DNA of 64,000 nucleotides. It comes from Catenaria anguillulae PL171. Lineage: Eukaryota; Blastocladiomycota; Blastocladiomycetes; Blastocladiales; Catenariaceae. A program made the position numbers and the translations under genes. Shown here one piece after another: positions 19,801 to 29,883 of this stretch. The notes beneath the pieces are model-generated. The model was not told the origin of the DNA, ran no database searches, and worked only from the letters and a program-made list of their open reading frames with translations. The stretch is taken from contig MCFL01000075.1 in the NCBI GenBank assembly GCA_002102555.1, forward strand, positions 1 through 64,000. Reading direction: 5' to 3'. The stretch's first letter is position 1. Each line of letters starts with the position of its first letter.

Positions 19801-20157
19801 ACCACCATCCACGTCGAGCACGTGGCGTGGATGGCGATTGCAGACTATGATGTCGCGCACATGCACTTGGCAAGCGTGCTGGCAGGCGCAAGTGTCATTG
19901 TGGCGGCCGAGGTGTTTGGTGCAGGTGGCGCCGTGGCGCATGCTGCTGCTGGGGGGTCGGGGCACAGGGCCGTCGTGACGCATGAGCAGGCAGACCAGAT
20001 GTGGGATGGGGTGTGCAAGTGGTTGGGCCAAGACGCGGCAAGGGAGTTGGCGGGCGCTGTGTCGGGCCTGCGCAGGGCGTTGCGCAAGCCCAGGATGAAC
20101 ATTCAGAGGTGTACCGAGTTGGCCCTCAGGGCGGCGTCGAAGGCTGTCGAGGCATAG
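16849..20157 (+). CDS. Large A/B-type cyclin with a long disordered N-terminus
   Basis: Exons are 16849-19221, 19258-19529 and 19605-20157, giving 1065 residues. The first 780 residues are low complexity (Ser, Ala, His, Pro runs and an acidic stretch with consecutive D near residue 295). The cyclin box starts around residue 795 with YRPKRHYMDTLQ, then MRDNLVDYLVGV, LAVNYLDRFLS and LLVSTKYEEVAPPDV, followed by a second cyclin fold. The pattern is that of mitotic cyclins ('MRxxLVDWLVEV...LAVNYxDRFLS...ASKYEEI'), with Y in place of the usual W. It should activate a Cdk. Intron 1 is 36 nt. Intron 2 is 75 nt (19530-19604, GTACGT...GCAG), a multiple of three without a stop, so unspliced RNA would add 25 residues inside the cyclin box. 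Confidence 0.88.
19222..19257 (+). other. 36-nt intron of the cyclin gene
   Basis: Donor gtgcgt, a run of T, and acceptor gattag. It is needed because the upstream frame stops at 19257, and removing it joins LRALE to LVREQTSHTLF in frame. Confidence 0.8.
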
Positions 20158-20280
20158 CCATGAGAAGTGAGGCGAGGGGAGCTTGCTCATTTGTGTTCAA
20201 CCGTTTTTTTCTTTGCCATAACCGTCATTTTTTCCCCCTTCCCCTTCCTTCCGTTACGCCCATCTGCCATCGTGTTTTAC

Positions 20281-20287
20281 CCACGTC
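20281..20287. repeat. Target-site duplication (left), CCACGTC
   Basis: The seven bases immediately outside the left terminal inverted repeat are repeated exactly at 28849-28855, immediately outside the right one. Confidence 0.85.
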
Positions 20288-20380
20288 TATGGCGGGGCAA
20301 AGTGCTCATTTGCTGCTAAACAAGCTGACGTGACTGGTCTGACGTGACTGACGTGACTGAGCTGAGCTGACTGAGCTGAA
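20288..20380. repeat. Left terminal inverted repeat with subterminal motifs
   Basis: The repeat starts tatggcggggcaaagtgctc. A 66-bp core (20300-20365) is identical to the reverse complement of 28771-28836. It contains three copies of tgacgtgact and several ctgagctga units, which are likely transposase-binding repeats. Confidence 0.9.
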
Positions 20381-21324
20381 CTGACATGCCCAATATTTCT
20401 TTAGGCTTTATGGAAGCCCACAGTGACTATAAGATGGAGCATTCAATGCACGGTGGCATTATCATTAATGCCTATTCTGCCCAATGAAGACAGTCGTCCA
20501 TGTAAGTTCAATTCAAATGAAATCTAGATGCAATAATGCAGGCCATTCTCATGCAATTCCATCCCAACTCGTCGCACAGCCTTCAGCCGACATGGACAAG
20601 ACCCCCTGCGTTGCTCCCACCGGCTAGAGCTGTACCATCCATGGTCGAAACCGCCGTCCTCACTGTGCGCCGGCGACGGCAAGTTCGCTCAACAGTAGGC
20701 CCGGTTTAGATTTCGACGGATCGGTCGGAGCATGTGTCGATTCGGTTGCGTTGCTGGAGCGGCCAACAATACCGCTAGATGGCACGGGCGCTGGTAGCGT
20801 TGTCGCTGTCTTCCGACCCACAGGTCGTCGTACTTGCGGGACATGAATAAACGGCCAAGGGATGCCTTCAGTTCCCGTCCTGCTGTAGCTCGGATATTCG
20901 CAGCGCTTCGACCTCGTCAAGTCTCCTGCACCGAGCCTGCCATGGTGAACCCGGTGTGGCGCGCCAAGTCGACCAGCACTTGGACGAGCTATGCCACCAC
21001 TTTGCCCGTGGGTGACGAGCAGCTCGCAGCTCTTGAGTCATTGGTCGCGAAAGCCGAAGTCTTGGATCTCCCAGTCTAGTCGTGGACCTGTTGGGTGACG
21101 GATTCTTGGAGCTTCCTCATCAATGCAAGTATGCGTCGTTACATCCAGCACGCAGACGGGACAGGTCCATACATTCTCTAAGTGTGACTAATACTTTGAA
21201 ACATTGAGCACCCGACGGCAGTTCAATGTGCGACTCAGACATTTGCAACGTCCGCACATCGGGATAAATGTCTCGCATAAAATGTGGGGAACCGAAACAG
21301 GATATAATTGAGAGCGATGCAAAT
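20381..21324. other. Transposon interior, left part, no confident gene
   Basis: Short minus-strand frames at 20660-20920 and 21120-21431 could be downstream exons or UTR of the transposase gene, but no domain or convincing splice path was found. Confidence 0.35.
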
Positions 21325-23090
21325 TTACACAGTGCCGAGGAGTGCAACCGTCGTAGAGATGAAGTCCAAGATGTACTGACGGAAGAGTGGAGAGTGCGTG
21401 GGATGAAAGGGACGGACAATTTCGGAAGCAATCATGTCCAAGTTATGGTTATCATCTAAGCGGGTTTTGCGCTCGGCCTGGAGCTCTGGCCACTCGCTGA
21501 GCGGGTCGCGCAGTTCCATTTCCGGAATGATGGAACCCCCTTGAGCGATGTACTCTGCCGCCGCGGCACCTGTGTCCAGAAGCGATCCAGGAATCAAAGG
21601 CATAGTGTTGAACTGATTCTTCATGACCTGCTTTGGACGCCCAACTCGATCAATGCGGCGGTTGACGAGCTGGCCAAAAAGGCGGTCGATGAGCACATTG
21701 GCGATGGAGCATGCTGCCGTAGCCACGCAAAACTTGTGCACGTCATTGCCCAGGTCAAAGTCGTGGTTGGCAAACATGGTGTCGAGGGTCAAGAGCATGG
21801 GCCGAGTGACGCCCTGGTTGAGAAATCGCCATTGGTATTCGGCACGTGTGTTACTTGTAGATGGAACGACACGGGCAGATTCGCGGCCGGGATTGTCCAT
21901 GACGTATGGCACTTCGTGCAGGCGGGCAAGGTGATTTTGGTAGTGCATGACAAGGACATTTTCCGTTCCACGATCACAAGTGACCCGGTGCCATAGGCCA
22001 AATTGGTTCACGGCAAGTCTATGTCAAGAACGAGAAGCCATCGTGTCATGATAAATGGTTCCATGTGAGGCTGAGAAAGTGAATGGGTACGAACTGGTAG
22101 GCGTGGTACACAACAACGGCTGTTTTGCGAGTTGCGGCGAAAAGGTAGACGGGATACCGAGAATGTGCGTCAATTCCGCCGAAAAGGTAAACATGGTATC
22201 TACTCACGGTAAACAGATATGTCAACAACAACGACTTGTGCACAAGTCCGATCCAAACTGACGTACGCTTGCAACTTTTCATTTTGATCAATACACAAAA
22301 CGTCCCCGAAAAAGTTGGTGACGAATGGTCGGCGGACGATTCGAGTGTAAGCGTTGTTGCGTCGGAGAATGAACTCCTCGCGGTACAGGTACCACTGAGC
22401 GAGGCTTACGAGGCGTGCAGGGTATCGAGTTCCCGTTCGGGATTCGATCGAAGCGGTGAGCATTTCCCGTCCAACGCGAGTCCCACACTAGATGGCAATA
22501 AATGGCTTGCGTCAGACACCGTGGGTTACAACAGGTTGGAAAAGGTGCCCTCGTGCATACCCGTTCCACCTCAATGGCCACATTCTCTACGATGTCGCCA
22601 AAGTCCCACTTATCGTGCTTTTTGAGCCCGAGTTTCTTGCGGATACGCCGAACGGATGCTTTACTGAGCCCTCGTACATCCGGGTGCAAGGTTTGAAGCT
22701 GGTCAGCTATTTGCTGGTCGGTCAAATTGTCGTTGACGAGCGATGCCAGGTCGGTCTGAACATTGACATTGTTCGCCGTCGATTTGCGCTGGAATTGAAT
22801 GCCTAGCTTACTCCGACGATAACGGACTGAGGCCGCAGAGAGGCCGCCTGGTTTGCAAATATTGGGAGCCAGTTCGTAAATCGGGCGGGTTCACGATCGG
22901 ACGGAATGGTAATGTGTATGGGACGGATAGGTAAAAGGTATGTACGAAGGGGCTCGGGAGCCAATCGTTGCAGCGCTAGCGAAATTTCTCCATCGTTGGC
23001 GTAATTGTCGCACAGGTGTCGAAAGACTTCGTCGGAAACGAGTGTTGGGATGCACCCAATGCTGAATTCCTGATTGACGGCGGCATCCAT
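21325..23090 (-). CDS. DDE integrase-like transposase (eukaryotic integrase core domain family)
   Basis: A consistent five-exon model: 23090-22946, 22847-22561, 22487-22267, 22199-22095 and 22018-21325, giving 483 residues with no internal stop. Introns are GT-AG and all phases agree. Two helix-turn-helix-like repeats come first: LSAASVRYRRSKLGIQ, then DQQIADQLQ with LSKASVRRIRKKLGL. The catalytic core follows: GDVLCIDQNEKLQ (first D, about residue 211), FGGIDAHSRYPVYLF, GLWHRVTCDRGTENV (second D, about 268) and SNTRAEYQWRFLN (E, about 313). These match the family pattern 'WHxDGNHKL / HGGIDGxSR / DxGGENV / NxRIExxW', although the first motif is IDQN where DGN is usual. The gene lies inside the inverted repeats and is the likely transposase. 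Ginger/retroviral integrases share the fold but not this motif set. Confidence 0.8.
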
Positions 23091-23379
23091 TGCACTTGGT
23101 GAAAAAAAATTGCTTGAGAGAGACAAGGAGCGTTGTCTCATCATTGGAGAGCACACAGAATCGATTTAGTTATTGAAGCGCAAATGACAGTTTGTGACAA
23201 AGTCGTGCGATCATGTGATAAGTTGCCTCTCAGAACGGACAGAGAAAATGTTCGCAGCAAGGAGTTGGAATGTCCAGCAGCCCGCAAATGTATTGGCGAC
23301 GTTATAAATGGTGAGTGAATGGAAACATGAATACTATACTAGCCGCCACCCGCAATCCTCAAGCGTCGGCGCGCACTCC

Positions 23380-25136
23380 CTACCTATTCCAGACGTTGAC
23401 CTGCTCCAACAATGTAACCGCGTCCACTCGTTCTTGTGCGAGACGGTCCCGTATTGACTGGGGATTGGCGAGAAGCGGGAAGAGCAGCAACACCTCATCC
23501 CAGTGCGCCTTGCTGGCAGCCGCCGCTGCGCAGAGGAACTCAACAAATGCCAGCACAGCCTACAAAATGAAGCAAACTACGTCATGCACTGGAGGAGCAA
23601 AAAGAAAAGTGGACTATGGGGTGTCACGTACATTGGTCGAGGAGGAAAATGCGTACGGGGAGGCATGTTTGTGCCCACAACCTGTCCCGCATCGCTGGGC
23701 GGGTGCCTCCGATTCGTTAACGGGGGCTTGCATGAGTTCCCTTAGGCAGGTCACGCATGTCAATCGCACGCAGTAGGTCGAGTCGTGGCAAAGCAGAATT
23801 GTCATAGAGCTCCCTGGATTTGGGACGTATAGACCGGGTTAGCCAGTGGCAGCAGATATGTTGGCATCGCTCATCAGAATCACATACGGCATTTCGAGCA
23901 ACGAACCACATCACAAACGATTGAGTACATGTACGAGATCATGTCAACAACCTTGAGTGCGCTCATCGTGCGACTGAGCTCGGTTTTGCATTCGTTCCAA
24001 GTCTTGAAGCACGTTCCGCGAGATGGCCGGGTCCCTGCAAGTGTCATAGCAGAGATTGTGAATCAAGGGCGATTGTCTCAATGGAATGGTTGAATGGGCG
24101 TGTACATATGTGTCTGTTCAACGTCGTGGCGGCGTTTCCGAGCGAGCGACAGCTGCGGGAGCACATGGTGATCTGAATCGATGTCCATGCTTGACACACT
24201 CGGCGACGACGACAAACGCCTGTTGCTTGATTTGGGAGACAGCATGAGGATATCTGAGCTGTCATCCGAATCCATGCTGCCATCAGTGAGAGTGATGACG
24301 GCCCTTGCCTGCGACTGGTTGGGGATGGCACTTGTGAGAGCTGAAGAGGGTGCGGCAGTAATGGTGAATGCCGACTTTGATGGACGCTTCTGCAGCTGGC
24401 GAAGTGGAGCAAGGCCTGTGGTTGTAAGATTGTGAGTGGACGGTCTAGTATCCGCGACAGATGATTGAGTGAACGAATGACAAACCAGCTTGCAACTGGT
24501 CAAGGGGGATGAATCCTTTGTCCTGGGGTCGGCCGTATTCTGCATGACAGGGAGCGGGAGCAGAATCAGCACTGCCCATTTGAGAAAGAATGCAAGTCAA
24601 GATGGTAACGTACGAATAATGGTCATGGGCTTGACGTGCGCGCATGTTCCGTTGTTCATGCGCTCGATCAATGTCAGGTCGGCGGAGCTCTTCACGGTCT
24701 TGAAGGCCATGTGCTTGTCCTGCAGCCTTTCGACCTGAGTACGAATCAATGGCCAGTTGCTGGGGTCGTTGAGAACGGCATTCAGCGATGCATGGCCACT
24801 GCGGATTTTGAGCGCTATGGCAACGGTGTCCAGCGTCCACAAATGAGATGAAGATGACGATGTCGATGTCGATGAGGCAGCAGTTGCTGGGGGAATCGCG
24901 AGCTTGAGCGTGCAAATGAAGTCGCTGGCCTTTTCTTGAACGTTAAGCTTTGCGCTCGGCTTATTCTTTTTCTTGGGATCCGCCTTGGCAATGTGCGATG
25001 GTGGGTTGGCCTTGTCGTCTTGTGCCTTGGCCAATCGGGCATCGTGAAGGCTGGGCGTTGCGGCGCGGACATGGTCCTGCGCGCTGGTTCCAAGGGCAAT
25101 GGGCTTCGTATTTATGGGTGGAACACGAACTGCCAT
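23380..25136 (-). CDS. Uncharacterised spliced gene with cysteine cluster, transposon cargo
   Basis: The C-terminal exons are well supported: 24034-23888, 23813-23632 and 23559-23380 join in phase with GT-AG introns and end at TAG. They encode a cysteine-rich segment with CSKC, CVTC, CGTGC and a following H (possible zinc binding), then a helical tail (AVLAFVEFLCAAA...LLEQVNVWNR). An upstream frame, 25136-24597 (starting MAVRVPPINTKPIALG), has a Lys-rich stretch and a block LTLIERMNNGTCAHVKPMTI. A middle frame (about 24570-24078) has Ser/Asp-rich text with ITLTDGSMDSDDSSDILML, which resembles a SUMO-interaction motif. The joins between these parts are not settled, and an extra 5' exon near 25200-25330 is possible. 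I recognise no family, so function is unknown. Confidence 0.5.
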
Positions 25137-26799
25137 GGTAACAATGTGAGGTAAATGACGTGGCAGATGAAATCAAACTAAGGAGACACATACAAGTTGT
25201 GGACAATGAGCCACTCAATGAAGCCGACGAGGCAGATAATGATGATTGAGATGCTCCTCCTAATAAAGAACCTACAGATGCCAAAGCATCAGGTGAGCTT
25301 GACTCTGCGGAATGGGAGGCTGCGTCGGCTGTGCGACGAATAATTGTACTGTTAGCGTGGCCAAATGCTGTAGCTGTGAAAGGGCATCGTACTGGACAAA
25401 ATGTGCACTGTAAACTTATCACCAGTTCGCGCGGCTTCGCCCAAAGCTTGCTGGACCGCGCTAAAGCTGACAGATGGACATGTCTCGCCATGTGCAATGA
25501 CTGTGAATTGTGTCAATGGTTGGTTCAACCGCGTAAGCTCAACTGCAGCAGCGTCATAGTCTGTACAACATCAGTGATGGGTCAGAGCATGTCCTCTGTT
25601 GAGGGAAGAAAGGGAATCAACGCACCCATGTCCAAGTCCTTTTTCGAAAAGAAACCAGACTCGAACTTGCTGGCAGTTTCGAAATAACGGAGAGTGCAGG
25701 GGAGTTTGGGTGGCATGCTGCGGCGAATGACTTGGAAAGGAATTGGTTGAGATGTCGCTGAGAATGGAGTGTGAGGGTCGAGAGTCGAGAGTGAGTTTGC
25801 ACAGCTGTTTGCAGTGAGGCCCGAAAGTGGGGGTGAGTTGGCTCCTTATGTACTTGCCGAGACGGCGAAAGTGGGACTCTGTCGCCATAGCAAGTACACT
25901 TAAGCGCTCGTGCAAAGCTTTGTTCTTGGGTGGGCGGCATCATGGAAGACTTGCACGATTACAGCAACGCGGCTGACGCAACGGCCGCAGCTTGTTAGAG
26001 GCAATGACTCTGGAATCAGGACAGGTATGCTTTTGGGCGAGCAGCTTCATGTATGGCTTGCTCGTTGTCATTTGACCGGAGAGTACATAATGGCAAACTA
26101 GCTGACGCACAGTCACAGCTTGTTTGTATTGACTGCGGATCGCGAATGGGCTCAGGTAAGCACGTGATGGTTATGGAAGGCTTGGGAGCGATTCGCCCGT
26201 GGTAACGATGGCAACTTTCTTGATGGACGCAGTAGCTGCGGAAAGTGCATGGGCTGAGGAGCTCGATTAACGGGTCTTCATGGATGTAAGCCTTTATGGT
26301 GGGTTTGATTGCTTGTGTGTAAACGCGAACGTTGGGCACGACATGCAATGTCTCGTGATCTTTCGGGTTTCAGGAGCATGATCGTGAAACATTATTGGGA
26401 TCATTTTCCACTTGCATCCGCCTCCAAACACAACACGACGTCTGACCATTACAACAGCGGCAGCCATGGCACGCCGTTGAGATTTCAGTGCATAGCCATA
26501 TGCACGCTTGATTTTCATATTGTAGTGACAGCTGTGGATGGTCACACTTGCCTCTATGCCTTGGACCAGAAGGAGAGACTCAAGTCGCGACCACTGCGGC
26601 CAACCTTGGTTATGCATTGGTGCTGTCAACAACAAGGAGAGGAAAGCCTTTGGAAAGAGCTCAAGGGCTGGGAACTACAAGTATATGCCAACGCCCCTCT
26701 ACCATTTCAGATTGAGAGAGTCGTTCACCGAGCACATCTCAGCAAGCATCCCTTCTTTCACACTTCCCATCCTTGCCTCGCACATCTTTCACGTTCAAC
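25137..26799. other. Transposon interior between the divergent cargo genes
   Basis: This probably holds the 5' part and promoter of the cysteine-rich gene (minus) and the promoter of the PWWP-like gene (plus). Short frames such as 25915-25571 (minus) and 26309-27043 (plus) have no recognisable domain. Confidence 0.4.
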
Positions 26800-28574
26800 A
26801 TGCCTCATCATCCATCCATCTACGTCTCTGCGGGCACCCTGTGCTGGACGCTTGGACCCAACACAGACTTGCCGTGGATTCCTGCCATCATCAAATCTGT
26901 CAATGTGGACGCAATCACCATGGTCCATGGCGACGAGCCGCTCGTGCAGCACACTGTCTCGCAACAACAGTTCATTCTCAAGTATAGTCAATGGGTTCCA
27001 CCGGAGACCATGCGGATTCGCTGGCTGCACCACAAGTGTTTGACTCCTGGCGCCAATGATGACGCCATACGCGCATGCATCGACTTCATTCAAAGTGCCC
27101 AAGGTTTTTTCATTCTTCCTGTCGTTTCAAGCACCGAAGATACTCACTTGTACTCCATGTGTCTTGCAGAGCATCGCCCAAAGTTCTTTACCAGAGAAAG
27201 CCATGACCGCTTTGCTGAAGCAGTACGTCGTTTCCGGAAATCGCTGCATTTTGTGCCAACATGAGCTAACTTATATCATCTCCACCTGCGCAGCTTGCCG
27301 CCTCAGCCTTCGACGATTCCATGAACGCTGACGCACCGTACATGTCAGATCCGTTTGAGGTATGAACCAATTCTGAACTCTGCTACCACCTCGGCTCATT
27401 CTAACAATTCATCTTCCTCAACCAGATTCCGGATTTCGAGGTCAGCAGCTCTGACACCAACAGCGACTCCGACCTGGACCATGGTGGCTCATTGCCTGAA
27501 AGCGAGCTCCCAATTGGCTTGCTGGTTCTCGCACGAGTTGAACAAAACGACAACTGGTCAATTTCCCGAGTCATCTCTGCCATCGAAAATGGCCGTGTTC
27601 TCGTCCGTTGCTCCGCCACGTCGTCCATGCTTGACGTGCCCGTGTCTCGCCGTCACTTGATGATCAAGAACCTCGTTCGTGATTCTTTTCCGACGGTAAT
27701 CTACAACCCACCGTCAAGTTTCTCGCATGTACCTTCGGGTAATCTCAAGCACCCCGACCTGCTCGATGTTCTCAAGCGCCGGTTCCGCTCCATTCGTCCG
27801 CTGCTTCATGATTTGCTCCGCGGCAAACGCCCATCGATCCTCGCCGCTGAGCTGGCACGTGTGCGTGAGCAGCCGCGTATCACGTCGTACCAAACTACCA
27901 CGGCCATGTCGGCGTTCTTCACCTCGATTGGATTTCGGGCGGACAACTCGTATGGCATGTCGGAGGCGGAAGAGCGCTTTATGATGCTCGCCCTTGACAA
28001 GCACTTTCCAAGTTGCACTGGGGATGACCGTTTGTTTGTGCTCCACCACGAGTGCATGGTTCGATTGTTTGTATTGACCTATATGGTTGATGCAAATGGC
28101 CATGTCAGCCTCGATGAAGCGTACCACAAGGACCGGATTGCCCAAGAATGGACCCTCACTTCACGGTACAACGACCCAACATTTCACGGGGGATTGGTGA
28201 CGTACACGGCCATTCAAAATGTGGACCAGGAGGCCGAATGGTTGCCGATGGCATGGCGGATGGTCGGCGAGCTGTTCTGGGCTCGCAACTTGCGCGCCGA
28301 ATGGAGCACTGTCAAGTGGAAATTGCCGGAGGATCCAGTGGTTGTGGAGGAAGAGGGGGAAGAGGGGGAGGAGGGGATTGACGAGGAATATGCATTGGCG
28401 GCTGCGTTTGCTGCCACCAAGCCAAAGCTCAAGATGCGGCGTCCCGAGCGGCCAACAACGGACATGAAGGAACTGGAGAAGAGGCGTCAGAGAAAGTTGG
28501 CGGCGGAAGCGCAAGCCAAGCTACGCAGGGAAGAAAGAGACGAGTCGGATCCTGATTCAGAGTATATGATGTAG
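26800..28574 (+). CDS. PWWP/Tudor-like protein, transposon cargo
   Basis: Four exons (26800-27103, 27170-27222, 27294-27359, 27426-28574) give 523 residues. All introns are GT-AG and phases agree; the first (66 nt) is a multiple of three without a stop. Near the N-terminus, AGTLCWTLGPNTDLPWIPAI resembles the PWWP signature 'GDLVWAKxxGxPWWPAxV'. After an acidic Ser/Asp linker a second small beta-barrel-like segment follows (IGLLVLARVEQNDNWSISRV). The rest is helical and ends in a Glu-rich then Lys/Arg-rich tail. PWWP and Tudor domains read methylated histones or bind DNA, so a chromatin-targeting role is possible but inferred. It lies inside the inverted repeats, 183 bp from the right one. It could also be a host gene captured by the element. 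Confidence 0.7.
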
Positions 28575-28756
28575 TGGTTCCCATATGCTTGTTTTCAATT
28601 TATGCCTAGGCTTGGCACTTGCGTTGTTTGTGGGCTCTAAGATTTGCTTCCACATCTTTTGAGGTCAGCAATGAGAAATGCCTCTCACACCTGTTGGGAC
28701 CATGAAACAATAAGTAATCCAGTTAGATTCTTGTTCGAAAGAAATCATACTTGTGA

Positions 28757-28848
28757 GCTCGGTCAGCTCAGTCAGCTCAGTCACGTCAGTCACGTCAGAC
28801 CAGTCACGTCAGCTTGTTTAGCAGCAAATGAGCACTTCGCCCCCCATA
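28757..28848. repeat. Right terminal inverted repeat
   Basis: Reading inward on the minus strand it begins tatggggggcgaagtgctca and matches the left repeat over about 90 bp, with 66 identical bases (28836-28771). The right copy lacks one ctgag unit present in the left copy. Confidence 0.9.
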
Positions 28849-28855
28849 CCACGTC
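28849..28855. repeat. Target-site duplication (right), CCACGTC
   Basis: Identical to 20281-20287 and directly adjoining the right inverted repeat. Confidence 0.85.
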
Positions 28856-29509
28856 CCTTTCACGTTCCTTCTGGTCCTATGCCCCATATTCTCGCTTATT
28901 CATGATTCCCCAGATTCTCTTCCCGTCGCCGACCTACCATATTCGTACCTGCCTATGCTTTCCATCACTCGTGACCCTTGCACATGCTTCCTTGGATGCA
29001 CCTTCTGCCTCACATTCTTTCCCCCCCTCCTCCTCTCGTCCGCATGACCCCCAGACCCCCCCCCCCCCCGTGGCACCATTTGCTGCGCTCTGCCTCATAT
29101 CTGTCCTTTCCAATGTCTTGGTTTTCCTACCCCTCCCGTCCACTGCACTTGATTCATCACGTTTGATCTGTGCCCTGCAAACAATGCGCCGTCAATTGTG
29201 ATTGTTGCTGTCCAAATTATTTACTGAAATATCACTCGCTCGTTCTCTTTTTTTTTTCCAAGTTTATTGATTCTGGTGCGATGATCTGATCTTGGAGGAG
29301 GTGGACAGAAGGCGAAAGAAGAATGAATAAGAACAAAACGTAATGGCGTGAAAACTCCGGTCCGAGTCCGGGGATCCATGTGGCAAGTTATGCGGTTAGC
29401 CTCTTGTGGAGCAGAACTTGCTTTGGCAGCCAATGACTTCATCAATACAATCGCCAGATCAAGGAAGACGCTGCGATGTGCACTTGCGTGTCATCGCTAG
29501 TTGCGTTTC
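28856..29509. other. Spacer right of the transposon
   Basis: Pyrimidine-rich DNA with a run of 14 C (29056-29069) and a T run near 29249-29258. No supported gene. Confidence 0.5.
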
Positions 29510-29760
29510 GTGAGCGCTCGTCCGGGTCGCTCATAGCGGGAAGAAACTGCGACTGTGTGTGCGCAAGGCCAAGCGACCGATACGGCGTATCCAAGCATCC
29601 GCAGGCGCCGACGCAACTCCAATGATGCATCCCGCTGGCAGACTTAGGTGAGGTGGCCCTCGGAAATGAGAAGAAAGAACTTTTAAACAACGCAATGGTG
29701 ATCTGTTGGGCGCTTAAGCAAGTTGGGGATGGCAAAAAAGCGTGCTCGGCGCTTACAATA
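29510..29760 (-). pseudogene. Decayed paralogue of the 32.3-33.6 kb hypothetical gene
   Basis: One minus-strand frame reads FFLLISEGHLT, stop, VCQRDASLEL, then RRRLRMLGY. It aligns with LFVLISEGRLTEIRQRESSL and WRLRQLGY of the gene at 32343-33649. The DNA shares the block ggccctcggaaatgag (29655-29670 and 32834-32849). At least two in-frame stops and a small deletion mark it as a remnant. Confidence 0.6.
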
Positions 29761-29883
29761 CCAAATTGGCTGGGTCAACTTTCGGTCATCCTTGGCCCCT
29801 TTAGCTACACATGCAGTCGACAATCTTGAAGGCGTACTGAACGATCCCGGCCGAAAACAGGTTGAGCTGGTCGGAGTACCCAA

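Larger units (their letters stand above)
20288..28848. mobile_element. 8.56-kb DNA transposon with terminal inverted repeats, DDE integrase-like transposase and accessory genes
   Basis: The boundaries are defined by inverted repeats of about 90 bp (20288-20380 and 28848-28757) and by the 7-bp direct repeat CCACGTC at both outer edges. Both ends begin TATGG. Inside are a five-exon integrase-like transposase (23090-21325, minus), a cysteine-rich spliced gene (minus, ending 23380) and a PWWP/Tudor-like gene (26800-28574, plus). The element sits 130 bp downstream of the cyclin stop. The transposase belongs to the eukaryotic 'integrase core domain' group with an HxDG/DxGxEN/NxRxE pattern. I cannot assign a named transposon superfamily; a 7-bp duplication with long inverted repeats would be one clue for placing it. 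Confidence 0.85.

Noticed and set aside
20340-20390. CRISPR-like short regular repeats (tgacgtgact units)
   Set aside because: Units are adjacent without unique spacers and recur inverted at 28.8 kb, so they are subterminal repeats of the transposon.
24597-25136. PINIT/SP-RING (PIAS-type SUMO ligase) identity for the cysteine-rich cargo gene
   Set aside because: The Cys spacing (CSKC, CVTC, CGTGC) does not fit an SP-RING and the upstream strand pattern is too weak to call PINIT.
29410-29430. Shared ctttggcagccaatg with 33435-33455 as a second piece of the decayed paralogue
   Set aside because: The order relative to the first homologous block is reversed compared with the intact gene and the match is only 15 bp, so chance cannot be excluded.
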